Assembly (NCBI GenBank): GCA_026389695.1
Contig: JAPLHI010000105.1
Coordinates: 1-22,071, forward strand
Direction of reading: 5' to 3'
Source of the DNA: Chloroflexota bacterium
GTDB lineage: Bacteria; Chloroflexota; Dehalococcoidia; GIF9; UBA5629
DNA: 22,071 nt
How positions within the stretch are numbered: the stretch's first letter is position 1; every line of letters begins with the position of its first letter. Both the position numbers and the translations under genes were made by a program. The notes beneath the pieces were generated by a model. That model was not told the origin of the DNA, did no database searches, and was given only the letters and a program-made list of their open reading frames with translations. Of this stretch, positions 15,080-22,071 are shown one piece after another.

Positions 15080-15463
15080 TTATTCTATAACTTCAATTGA
15101 CCAGTTGTCGTTTATCCAAACACCTATTATCTTGTTTAAGGGCAATTTCCAGGAATGAATGCGTTTAATACATTCTTTTACTTGTTTTATATGCTCTTCT
15201 TTAGAAACTGGATTACCGGCGCAATCATGATGAGCGACTATTAAAACTGTATCTGATCCATGTGCATTAACGGAGATAAGTACACGGGATTTGATAGACT
15301 CAACCTGTTCTGCTTTTCCCTGTGAGAGCATTTTATCCGGACCGGGCTCTGTAATCATATCCACATAATCAAGTGAATACATCCGCTTAAGCCAGTTAAT
15401 TACAGGCAACTGGGTCCTCCCGTCCATACAATTGATTGCAGTACCGAACTTACCCTTGTGCAT
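15080..15463 (-). CDS. Small carbonic-anhydrase-like zinc protein
   Basis: A 127-residue protein related to the beta-carbonic anhydrase superfamily. NCMDGR (Cys12, Asp14, Arg16) and AHHDCAG (His78, Cys81) match the CxDxR and HxxC zinc and dyad motifs, but the usual roughly 200-residue fold is shortened. DMITEPGPDKML replaces the anion-loop region of classic enzymes. Similar short proteins occur in anaerobes and methanogens, annotated as carbonic anhydrase without much biochemical proof. ATG 15463 with AAGGA a few bases upstream is preferred to a GTG at 15496. It follows the small membrane protein gene by 63 bases on the same strand. The metal site is probable; the enzymatic activity is uncertain. 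Confidence 0.7.
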   Translation of the reverse strand: MHKGKFGTAINCMDGRTQLPVINWLKRMYSLDYVDMITEPGPDKMLSQGKAEQVESIKSRVLISVNAHGSDTVLIVAHHDCAGNPVSKEEHIKQVKECIKRIHSWKLPLNKIIGVWINDNWSIEVIE

Positions 15464-15526
15464 GTTAATCCTTATCCTTTCGATATTAATAGTCACAGAT
15501 AATGCTTCAAAACGAAGAATGTATTT

Positions 15527-15721
15527 TTACAGTTGTCCGCTTATACCTAGATACGCAAAATATATTGCGAACACAACTACTGTGACCAGAGCTACCGCAG
15601 CGGCAAAGATAACCACCCGGAAGACTTCAAATTTTTTCCCTAAGAATCCACCGAGAGATAACACCAGACAGGATAGAAGAATTACTGCAAAAATATACGT
15701 TACTGTTTTTGGGTCTGGCAT
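15527..15721 (-). CDS. Small two-helix membrane protein (paralogue B)
   Basis: A 64-residue hydrophobic protein with two predicted membrane helices (about 8-27 and 36-58) joined by the loop GGFLGKKFE. It aligns without gaps to the 64-residue protein at 16177-16371, with 29 identical positions by my hand count, including LGKK and FAIY-AY. The ribosome site GAGGAGG precedes ATG 15721, and the zinc-ribbon gene ends ten bases upstream, so they are coupled. No function is recognised. Confidence 0.7.
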   Translation of the reverse strand: MPDPKTVTYIFAVILLSCLVLSLGGFLGKKFEVFRVVIFAAAVALVTVVVFAIYFAYLGISGQL

Positions 15722-15731
15722 CTCTACCTCC

Positions 15732-16118
15732 TCATTTATTAATTATTCTATCGATAAAAAGCATAGCTGCTATTAATAATATGGATATTACTATTAATAG
15801 TATCCATAGTAATGATTTTCCTGATCTTGTCCTTGCTTGAGCTGTCTCATCTGCCTGAGAAATCTGGCGCGACTTTCGTTTCTCCTCTTTTTTATCTAAA
15901 TCGGGTACTACATCCGAGCTTACTTGCGCGATTGCCTGTTGTTGTACTATTCCCCAGTATAATATGTCACCACAATTAGGACAATGTGAATAACGGTTAT
16001 CTACAGGCGCGCTGCATACAGGACAATTGTAAATAAACCTCTCCCCGCAGACTTTACATGCAGGATCACCGATAGCATTGTAATTAGAACATAAAGGACA
16101 CTGAAAATTCGGCATCAT
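15732..16118 (-). CDS. Double zinc-ribbon protein with C-terminal membrane anchor
   Basis: A 128-residue protein with four CxxC knuckles, Cys7/10, Cys21/24, Cys32/35 and Cys46/49, forming two zinc ribbons (CPLC-CKVC and CPVC-CPNC). A polar, charged linker follows (residues 55-100, rich in K, R, Q), then one membrane helix (about 102-122) near the end, so the ribbons face the cytoplasm if tail-anchored. It lies between two paralogous 64-residue membrane proteins on the same strand, 58 bases after one and 10 before the other. Two ATG codons in a row start the frame (16118 and 16115); the ribosome site is weak. Zinc ribbons of this type mediate protein or nucleic-acid contacts; the partner is unknown. 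Confidence 0.75.
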   Translation of the reverse strand: MMPNFQCPLCSNYNAIGDPACKVCGERFIYNCPVCSAPVDNRYSHCPNCGDILYWGIVQQQAIAQVSSDVVPDLDKKEEKRKSRQISQADETAQARTRSGKSLLWILLIVISILLIAAMLFIDRIINK

Positions 16119-16176
16119 GATGTTAATTCTCTATTATCGCAGCAATTTGCTTGGATCATGGCTTCTGAGTTTTAAT

Positions 16177-16371
16177 TTACTCTGCCAGCGTAATGAAATA
16201 GTATGCCGCGTAGATAGCGAAGCCGACAACGGCGATAAGCGCAACAACGCCTGCGAAGGTAACCAGTTTCCCTGGATCTGTTTTTTTACCGAGGAACGCG
16301 CCCAACGCCAGGAAAATGCAAAAGCCGAGTATAGCGAACAGTATCACTGCCAGTGATTGTGCATTAGGCAT
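16177..16371 (-). CDS. Small two-helix membrane protein (paralogue A)
   Basis: A 64-residue protein with two hydrophobic helices (about 7-27 and 36-59) and the loop GAFLGKKTDPGK. It is the same length as, and clearly homologous to, the protein at 15527-15721. AAGGAGG lies about six bases before ATG 16371. It is the first gene of the small-protein group and has a possible promoter of its own just upstream. No function is recognised. Confidence 0.7.
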   Translation of the reverse strand: MPNAQSLAVILFAILGFCIFLALGAFLGKKTDPGKLVTFAGVVALIAVVGFAIYAAYYFITLAE

Positions 16372-16418
16372 GATGACCTCCTTATTACGCTTTCCATATC
16401 AATTTTGCAATTTAAGTA

Positions 16419-16447
16419 ATTCTACTGTATTGCCCGGCATATTTCAC
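16419..16447 (-). promoter_or_regulatory. Putative promoter for the small membrane protein cluster
   Basis: On the minus strand GTGAAA (16442-16447) and TAGAAT (16419-16424, one mismatch to the -10 consensus) are 17 bases apart; the -35 box overlaps the end of the YjbQ gene. It would give a leader of about 40 bases to ATG 16371 and could separate this cluster from the pyrimidine operon. Confidence 0.35.
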
Positions 16448-16863
16448 TCGCCCATGATTTGAAGGATAACTTCTCTTGATCGGGGGCGGACGTCGAAATC
16501 CACAATAATGATTTGCTGCCAGGTACCCAATGTCAGGCGTTTGTTAATGAACGGTATGGTGATGGAAGGTCCCTGCAGGGATGCCCGTATATGTGAGTGA
16601 CCGTTGCCATCTCCCCAGGCTTTATTATGTTCATAGTCGATATTGGAAGGAATAATCCTGTCCCACATATCTTTCATATCTATCATTAAGCCCGGTTCAA
16701 ACTCTATAGTTGTGATGCCGGCGGTCGAACCAGGGATAAATACTGTTACCGAGCCATTACTGATACCTGAATTATTCACTTCTCTGGCAATATCGGGTGT
16801 GACATTAATAGTGTCACCCTGTCCGTTAGTGCTTATTTGAATCCTTTTGCATGTCACTGTCAT
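16444..16863 (-). CDS. yjbQ: YjbQ/UPF0047 family protein
   Basis: A 139-residue protein of the YjbQ family (UPF0047, often labelled secondary thiamine-phosphate synthase from a weak side activity). Typical blocks are VTVFIPGSTAGITTIEFEPG (39-58), IDYEHNKAWGDGNGHSHIRA with the conserved His79, His89 and His91, and LGTWQQIIIVDFD. ATG 16863 overlaps the TGA of pyrK (ATGA) and has AGGAGGT seven bases upstream, within pyrK; an in-frame ATG at 16881 lies inside pyrK and before that ribosome site. Its place in the pyrimidine operon suggests co-translation with PyrK, but a role in that pathway is not established. Confidence 0.88.
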   Translation of the reverse strand: MTVTCKRIQISTNGQGDTINVTPDIAREVNNSGISNGSVTVFIPGSTAGITTIEFEPGLMIDMKDMWDRIIPSNIDYEHNKAWGDGNGHSHIRASLQGPSITIPFINKRLTLGTWQQIIIVDFDVRPRSREVILQIMGE

Positions 16864-17714
16864 ATCTTGACCTCCTGCCATATTATATCTTCTATATCAA
16901 AAACAGGGCCCTCTTTGCAAACCCGCTTCATACCAAGTTTTGTTTTTATACTGCACCCATAGCAGACACCAAATCCACAACCCATGCGGACTTCCAGTGA
17001 AGCTTGAACCGGGATTTTCAACGGCCATGATGGCATCTGTTTATGCATAGCTTCATACATTGTCTGCGGGCCACATGCAAAAACCTGATCAGCCCTGCTA
17101 ACGAACTCCTCTATTAATTCCGTGACTAATCCTTTCCTATAGTAATCATTTATTCTTCCGGATTCCACCGTATAAATTACCTTGATTCCTGATGGTAATA
17201 GGTCTTCAGGGTAAAGGCCTGCGCTTGTTCGAGCACCGACTAACATGATAGCAGATTTTTTTAACGACAGTGCTCGCTCTGCAAGGAATATCAAAGGGGC
17301 AATACCGATACCACCTGCGACCAACAATAATTTTCTGGTTGAAGGCAAAATGCTGAAGCCGTTACCCAAAGGCCCGAAAAGATCTATAGTGTAACCTTCT
17401 TTTATATGGGAGAGCCATAAAATACCCTTTCCCGAGGCAGTGCTTATTTCAAGGTCATAATATGGTTGAAGCGCGTTTTTTCTTTCACCGCACGGTATGG
17501 CGAAAAGTAAGTCAATTTCCCCTGTTTTATGAACACTATGGATACTTAGCGGCCGTCGTAGTAACGCATCCGTGCCACATTTCACCATGATAAACTGTCC
17601 TGGTTTACATTCCAGAGCGATATCGGGTGCTTTAACGCGCATGAGGTTGTATTTCGCACCCTGATATTTCAGGATCTGATTATTCGAGATGACTTCGGCT
17701 GAAACGTACTTCAC
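16860..17714 (-). CDS. pyrK: Dihydroorotate dehydrogenase electron transfer subunit
   Basis: The FAD and 2Fe-2S subunit that passes electrons from dihydroorotate dehydrogenase (PyrD class 1B) to NAD+. The 284-residue protein has the FAD motif RRPLSI (53-58), the phosphate site GPLGNGF, the NAD-binding LVAGGIGIAPL (131-141), FACGPQTMY, and the cluster cysteines Cys246, Cys251, Cys254 and Cys266 in CGFGVCYGC and VCKEGPVF. It is a little longer than the usual roughly 260 residues. The start is a GTG at 17714 without a clear ribosome site, 17 bases after carB ends, so coupling is likely. The catalytic PyrD is not in the window. The downstream neighbour is YjbQ. Confidence 0.93.
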   Translation of the reverse strand: MKYVSAEVISNNQILKYQGAKYNLMRVKAPDIALECKPGQFIMVKCGTDALLRRPLSIHSVHKTGEIDLLFAIPCGERKNALQPYYDLEISTASGKGILWLSHIKEGYTIDLFGPLGNGFSILPSTRKLLLVAGGIGIAPLIFLAERALSLKKSAIMLVGARTSAGLYPEDLLPSGIKVIYTVESGRINDYYRKGLVTELIEEFVSRADQVFACGPQTMYEAMHKQMPSWPLKIPVQASLEVRMGCGFGVCYGCSIKTKLGMKRVCKEGPVFDIEDIIWQEVKI

Positions 17715-17731
17715 TTAATTTGTTCGTTAAT

Positions 17732-20700
17732 TCACTTTATGTCAGCATGATAACTTTGTAAGGATTTTACCTCCGGTTTGCTTTTACGGTAGGCAGCAAT
17801 ACCTTTTACGGCGGCAGCAGCGGCCGCCAGGGTGGTTATATAAGTGACTTTGTATTTTATAGCGGCTTTTCGAATATATGAGTCATCGTATGAACTGAGC
17901 TTACCGCTGGGTGTATTGATTACAAGCTGGATTTCGCCATTCATGATACCGTCGACAATATTTGGCCTTCCTTCGTGCTGTTTATTGATTATTTCGGATT
18001 CTATGCCGTATTGGGCCAAAAACTCGTTGGTGCCCCTGGTTGCTTTAATCCTGAAGCCAAGGTTGGCAAATTGTTTTGCTACATCTAAAGCTACAGGCAT
18101 TTCTTTATCAATAAGACTCATTAATATTGTGCCACTTTCCGGAAGCCTCTGTTTAGCAGCGTCCTGGGCTTTATAATAAGCAAGATCGAAGGAGTCTGCC
18201 ATACCCAGTACTTCACCCGTAGAGCGCATTTCAGGCCCGAGCACAGGATCTACCTCGGGGAACATATTGAATGGGAAGACGGCCTCTTTGACTCCATAAT
18301 GGGGGATCTTTCTTTGTTTCAGTCCAAGCTCAGAGAGTTTTTTCCCCAGCATCACCTGAGTGGCAATCCGCGCCATGCGTACATTGCATACCTTGGATAC
18401 CAGCGGAACTGTACGCGAAGCCCTTGGATTGGCCTCAAGTACATAAACCTTATCTTTAGCGATGGCGTATTGCATATTCATCAGGCCCACTACATGCAGT
18501 TCCTTGGCAATATTTTTTGTATACTCATTTAGTGTATTTATATGCCTGGCCGGTATTGAGACCGGAGGTATAGCGCAGGAGGAATCCCCGGAATGAATGC
18601 CTGCCAGTTCGATGTGTTCCATAATAGCCGGCACAAAGGCGTCAACCCCATCCGCAATAGCATCGGTCTCCGCCTCGATAGCATTATCAAGAAATTTATC
18701 GATTAGTATCGGGCGGTCAGGAGTTACACCCACAGCAGCCTTTACGTATTCCTTCAACATTTCTTCATCATGAACTACCTGCATACCTCTTCCACCAAGG
18801 ACATATGATGGCCTTAACATCAGAGGATAACCAATCCGCGCCGCAACATGTAGTGCCTCCTCAAGATTACTTGCCATACCTGCTTCAGGCATGGGGATAT
18901 TTAATTTCATCATCATTTCACGAAAGCGGCCCCTATCCTCGGCGAGGTCAATAGTTTCTGGTGTCGTGCCGAGTATTTTAACGCCGGCTTGGTGTAATTC
19001 ATTTGCTATGTTCAGTGGAGTCTGGCCGCCGAATTGTACGATAATGCCCTCCGGCTTTTCTTTCTCATAAATACTTAAAACATCTTCCACCGTTAGCGGT
19101 TCGAAATAAAGCTTATCCGACGTATCGTAATCAGTGGAAACGGTTTCAGGGTTGCAGTTAACCATAATAGTTTCAAAGCCTTCATCACGCAGGGCAAAGG
19201 CAGCATGGACACAACAGTAGTCGAACTCGATGCCCTGGCCTATACGGTTGGGTCCGCCGCCGAGAACCATTACCTTCTTTTTATTGCTACTTGTTGTTTT
19301 ATCAGGAGCATTATATGTGGAGAAGTAATAAGCCGCGTTTTCTACACCGCTAACGGGAACCGGTTCCCACGCTTCAGTTAAACCCAGGGAAATGCGCCTC
19401 TTGCGTATCTCTTTCTCAGGTATATCAAGTAGCTGTGAAAGATAGCGATCCGCAAAACCATCTTGTTTGGCTCTTTTAAATAGTGCATCAGGCAAGGTCT
19501 TGCCCTTATATTTGAGAATTTGCTCTTCGAGTTCAACCAACTCTTTCATCTGCGTGATAAACCATGGCTTGATGTAAGTTCTTTCGTAAAGCTTCTGGAT
19601 ATCAGCGCCTTTACGCAACGCCTCGTACATGATAAATTGCCGTTCACTGGACGGCTCTTTCAAGAGGTCCATTAATTCATCAAGCGATCTGCTATTAAAG
19701 TTTTTGGCAAAACCCAGACCGTAACGTCCGATCTCCAGGGACCGGATAGCTTTTTGCAGGGCTTCTTTGTAGGTTTTGCCGATACTCATTACTTCACCAA
19801 CAGCACGCATTTGTGTGCCGAGCTTGTCTTCAGCATCCTTGAATTTTTCAAAAGCCCACCGTGAAAATTTAATCACTACGTATTCGCCTGAAGGCGTGTA
19901 TTTTTCAAGTGAACCGTCACGCCAGTAAGGTATCTCATCTAGGGTCAAACCCGCCGCGAGCTTGGCCGATATTAGAGCGATGGGAAATCCCGTAGCTTTG
20001 GAAGCAAGTGCCGAGGAGCGCGAGGTTCTGGGATTGATCTCGATAACTACTACACGCCCTGTCTTGGGATCATGTGCGAACTGTATATTCGTGCCTCCGA
20101 TAACACGGATTGCTTCTACGATCCTGTATGAGTAATCCTGTAAACGTTTTTGAAGCTCGGGAGCTATAGTTAGCATGGGAGCCGAGCAGAAAGAATCACC
20201 TGTATGCACACCCATAGCATCAATATTCTCTATGAAACAGACTGTTATCATCTGGTTCTTGGAATCGCGGACAACCTCAAGTTCGAGTTCTTCCCATCCC
20301 AATACGGATTCCTCTATAAGTACCTGGCCGATCAAACTGGCGGAGATGCCCCTGCTGGCCACTGTACGCAATTCTTCCACGTTGTAGACGAGGCCGCCAC
20401 CGGTGCCACCCATGGTGTAAGCCGGCCGGACAACTACAGGGTATCCAAGCTCCCCGGCCACGCGTTCGGCATCTTCAACGCTGTAGACCGCCTCGCTCTC
20501 AGGCATCTCGATATCGAGACTGTTCATTGTTTCTTTGAAAGCGATTCTATCTTCGCCGCTTTTAATAGCATCGACATCTACTCCGATTACTTCCACCCCA
20601 TATTTTTTCAGCACACCGAGCGATGCCAGCTCTGAGCAGAGATTCAAGCCGGACTGACCTCCTAAATTAGGCAGCAATGCATCGGGGCGCTCTTTCTCAA

Positions 20701-20932
20701 TTATTTTTGACATAATTTCAGCAATAAGTGGTTCAATGTATGTTACATCTGCCATTTCAGGGTCTGTCATAATAGTGGCCGGATTTGAGTTAACCAGCAC
20801 GATTTGATATCCCAGGCCGCGTAAGGCTTTACAGGCTTGCGTTCCGGAATAATCGAATTCGCAAGCTTGACCTATAATAATAGGCCCTGAACCTATAATC
20901 ATCACTTTTTTAATATCATTTCTTCTCGGCAT
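17732..20932 (-). CDS. carB: Carbamoyl-phosphate synthase large subunit
   Basis: Makes carbamoyl phosphate from glutamine-derived ammonia, bicarbonate and two ATP for pyrimidine and arginine synthesis. The 1066-residue protein contains both halves: ATP-grasp 1 with IIGSGPIIIGQACEFDYSG, RPAYTMGGTGGG and EINPRTSRSSALASKATG, the middle oligomerisation region, ATP-grasp 2 with LGGGPNRIGQGIEFDYCCVH, RPSYVLGGRGM and LEANPRASRT, and a C-terminal MGS-like regulatory domain (INTPSGK) that usually binds UMP or IMP. ATG 20932 is chosen because AAGGAG lies just before it; a TTG at 20953 is an upstream extension. A second carB-type gene ends 42 bases upstream, and pyrK follows 17 bases downstream, tying this copy to the pyrimidine pathway. 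Confidence 0.97.
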   Translation of the reverse strand: MPRRNDIKKVMIIGSGPIIIGQACEFDYSGTQACKALRGLGYQIVLVNSNPATIMTDPEMADVTYIEPLIAEIMSKIIEKERPDALLPNLGGQSGLNLCSELASLGVLKKYGVEVIGVDVDAIKSGEDRIAFKETMNSLDIEMPESEAVYSVEDAERVAGELGYPVVVRPAYTMGGTGGGLVYNVEELRTVASRGISASLIGQVLIEESVLGWEELELEVVRDSKNQMITVCFIENIDAMGVHTGDSFCSAPMLTIAPELQKRLQDYSYRIVEAIRVIGGTNIQFAHDPKTGRVVVIEINPRTSRSSALASKATGFPIALISAKLAAGLTLDEIPYWRDGSLEKYTPSGEYVVIKFSRWAFEKFKDAEDKLGTQMRAVGEVMSIGKTYKEALQKAIRSLEIGRYGLGFAKNFNSRSLDELMDLLKEPSSERQFIMYEALRKGADIQKLYERTYIKPWFITQMKELVELEEQILKYKGKTLPDALFKRAKQDGFADRYLSQLLDIPEKEIRKRRISLGLTEAWEPVPVSGVENAAYYFSTYNAPDKTTSSNKKKVMVLGGGPNRIGQGIEFDYCCVHAAFALRDEGFETIMVNCNPETVSTDYDTSDKLYFEPLTVEDVLSIYEKEKPEGIIVQFGGQTPLNIANELHQAGVKILGTTPETIDLAEDRGRFREMMMKLNIPMPEAGMASNLEEALHVAARIGYPLMLRPSYVLGGRGMQVVHDEEMLKEYVKAAVGVTPDRPILIDKFLDNAIEAETDAIADGVDAFVPAIMEHIELAGIHSGDSSCAIPPVSIPARHINTLNEYTKNIAKELHVVGLMNMQYAIAKDKVYVLEANPRASRTVPLVSKVCNVRMARIATQVMLGKKLSELGLKQRKIPHYGVKEAVFPFNMFPEVDPVLGPEMRSTGEVLGMADSFDLAYYKAQDAAKQRLPESGTILMSLIDKEMPVALDVAKQFANLGFRIKATRGTNEFLAQYGIESEIINKQHEGRPNIVDGIMNGEIQLVINTPSGKLSSYDDSYIRKAAIKYKVTYITTLAAAAAAVKGIAAYRKSKPEVKSLQSYHADIK

Positions 20933-20974
20933 GCCACTCCTTATTTTGTTCAATCAGAATTTAGTTATCAGGAA

Positions 20975-22071
20975 TCAGTTTAAGTATTCCTTGACGGGCT
21001 TAATATTATACAATCCCTTACTTTGTGTGATGGCTTTCAGTACTACTCTGGCCGTATCCAGGGATGTGAAGCAAGGTATTCTTCTTTCTACCGCGCAACG
21101 GCGTATATGGAAACCATCCTGAAGGGCCATCCGTCCACCGGTTATGGTATTTACGATTCCTGAGATAGAGCCGTGATTGATCATATCAATAATATTGGGG
21201 CTTCCCTGACCAAGTTTCTTGCCGATCACTGTTACCTTCATTTTATGATCTTCAATAAAATTGGCTGTGCCTTCCGTGGCGAATAATTGATATCCGGCAG
21301 AGTAAAATCCCTTTATTATGGGCAAAGCTTCCTGTTTGTTTTTGTCTGCTATGCTGAATAATATGTTTCCCTGCACGGGCAGCATTAAGCCTGCTGCCAT
21401 AAGCGCCTTAACCATGGCAGCTTCGAAACTATGGTCAATGCCCATCACTTCTCCCGTTGATTTCATTTCAGGCCCCAGGTAGGTATCCACACCAATCAGT
21501 TTGGACATAGAAAAGACCGGTGCTTTAACTCCTACCAGTTTCTGTTTCCTGAAAAGCCCCGCCTGATGTCCCTGCTGCCTTAAATTGATGCCAAGCATGA
21601 TTTTAGTGGCAAGCCGGACCATTGGTATGCCCGTGACTTTGGATATGAAGGGTATAGTGCGACTGGCACGCGGGTTTACCTCCAGCACATAAATGGACGA
21701 AGGTTCATTTTTTTCTCCGGGCATAATGACAAACTGTACATTCATCAGGCCTTTTACATTGAGTGATAGAGCCATTTTTATCGTGTAATCAACGAGTGTA
21801 TCCACCTCCCTGCTGGTAAGGTTTAGACCGGGATAGACTGCTATGGAATCGCCGCTGTGTACACCTGCGCGTTCAATATGTTCCATAACACCCGGTATCA
21901 AGACATCCTGGCCATCGCAAACAGCATCAACTTCAACTTCCTTACCTTCGAAATATTTATCAACTAATATTGGGTGGCGGCTGTCCATTTCGAGAGCACG
22001 TTCCATGTAAGCCATTAATTCTTCGTCACCATTGACTATTTCCATAGCACGTCCGCCAAGCACATAGCTTG
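20975..22071 (-). CDS. carB: Second carbamoyl-phosphate synthase large subunit, 3' part
   Basis: Runs off the right edge of the window; the visible part covers the second ATP-grasp half and the C-terminal MGS domain. Reading in from the edge, SYVLGGRAMEIV matches the grasp loop; then RPASRT-type LEVNPRASRTIPFISKVTG, LGPEMKSTGEVMG and an MGS domain with VNTITGGRM where the downstream copy has INTPSGK. Catalytic-site residues of this half look intact. It is clearly divergent from the full copy beside it, so this is not a recent duplication. Two CPSases often serve arginine and pyrimidine synthesis separately. The N-terminal half is outside the window, so a split, half-length CarB cannot be excluded. 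Confidence 0.9.
   Translation of the reverse strand, partial: SYVLGGRAMEIVNGDEELMAYMERALEMDSRHPILVDKYFEGKEVEVDAVCDGQDVLIPGVMEHIERAGVHSGDSIAVYPGLNLTSREVDTLVDYTIKMALSLNVKGLMNVQFVIMPGEKNEPSSIYVLEVNPRASRTIPFISKVTGIPMVRLATKIMLGINLRQQGHQAGLFRKQKLVGVKAPVFSMSKLIGVDTYLGPEMKSTGEVMGIDHSFEAAMVKALMAAGLMLPVQGNILFSIADKNKQEALPIIKGFYSAGYQLFATEGTANFIEDHKMKVTVIGKKLGQGSPNIIDMINHGSISGIVNTITGGRMALQDGFHIRRCAVERRIPCFTSLDTARVVLKAITQSKGLYNIKPVKEYLN

Overview
The window reads like a bacterial chromosome of moderate GC content, with purine-rich Shine-Dalgarno sites, frequent TTG and GTG starts, and mixed TAA, TAG and TGA stops. Gene content (MaoC-type hydratase, long PlsY, PflX-type radical SAM protein, GlpX, double-parvulin isomerase, anaerobic-type PyrK, archaeal/anaerobe-type mini carbonic anhydrase, double zinc-ribbon membrane protein) suggests an anaerobe, and I lean towards a Dehalococcoidia-like Chloroflexota. 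That placement is inference. There is no CRISPR array, rRNA, insertion sequence or phage gene, and no gene-free stretch above 300 bases.

Left part (1-6730): the 3' end of a MaoC-like hydratase interrupted by an in-frame TGA; plsY; a convergent pflX-like gene with a hairpin between the two; then a divergent promoter region and a tight plus-strand operon of FGGY sugar kinase, RuBisCO-like protein and saccharopine-dehydrogenase-like oxidoreductase. This trio is the most interesting part of the window. The RuBisCO-like protein keeps the metal-ligand KDDE motif and several other active-site residues but lacks others needed for CO2 fixation, so it probably acts on a phosphorylated sugar or sugar acid made by the kinase. 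Behind it lies a 31-codon stub of a STAS-domain gene, cut off where the convergent glpX begins, which marks a recombination or deletion junction.

Middle (6708-12645): glpX and tRNA-Pro(GGG) on the minus strand, then a plus-strand run of a broken SurA/parvulin-type isomerase gene (frameshift with loss of most of its first parvulin repeat), homoserine dehydrogenase, threonine synthase, a flavin-reductase-like protein and GTP cyclohydrolase I.

Right part (12652-22071, all minus strand): an ABC ATPase and a lipoprotein membrane-fusion adaptor with no permease beside them; a small carbonic-anhydrase-like protein; a zinc-ribbon membrane protein flanked by two paralogous 64-residue membrane proteins; then a pyrimidine block of YjbQ, PyrK, a full-length carB and the C-terminal part of a second, divergent carB that runs off the window. 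The block is transcribed from right to left, and PyrK and YjbQ overlap by ATGA.
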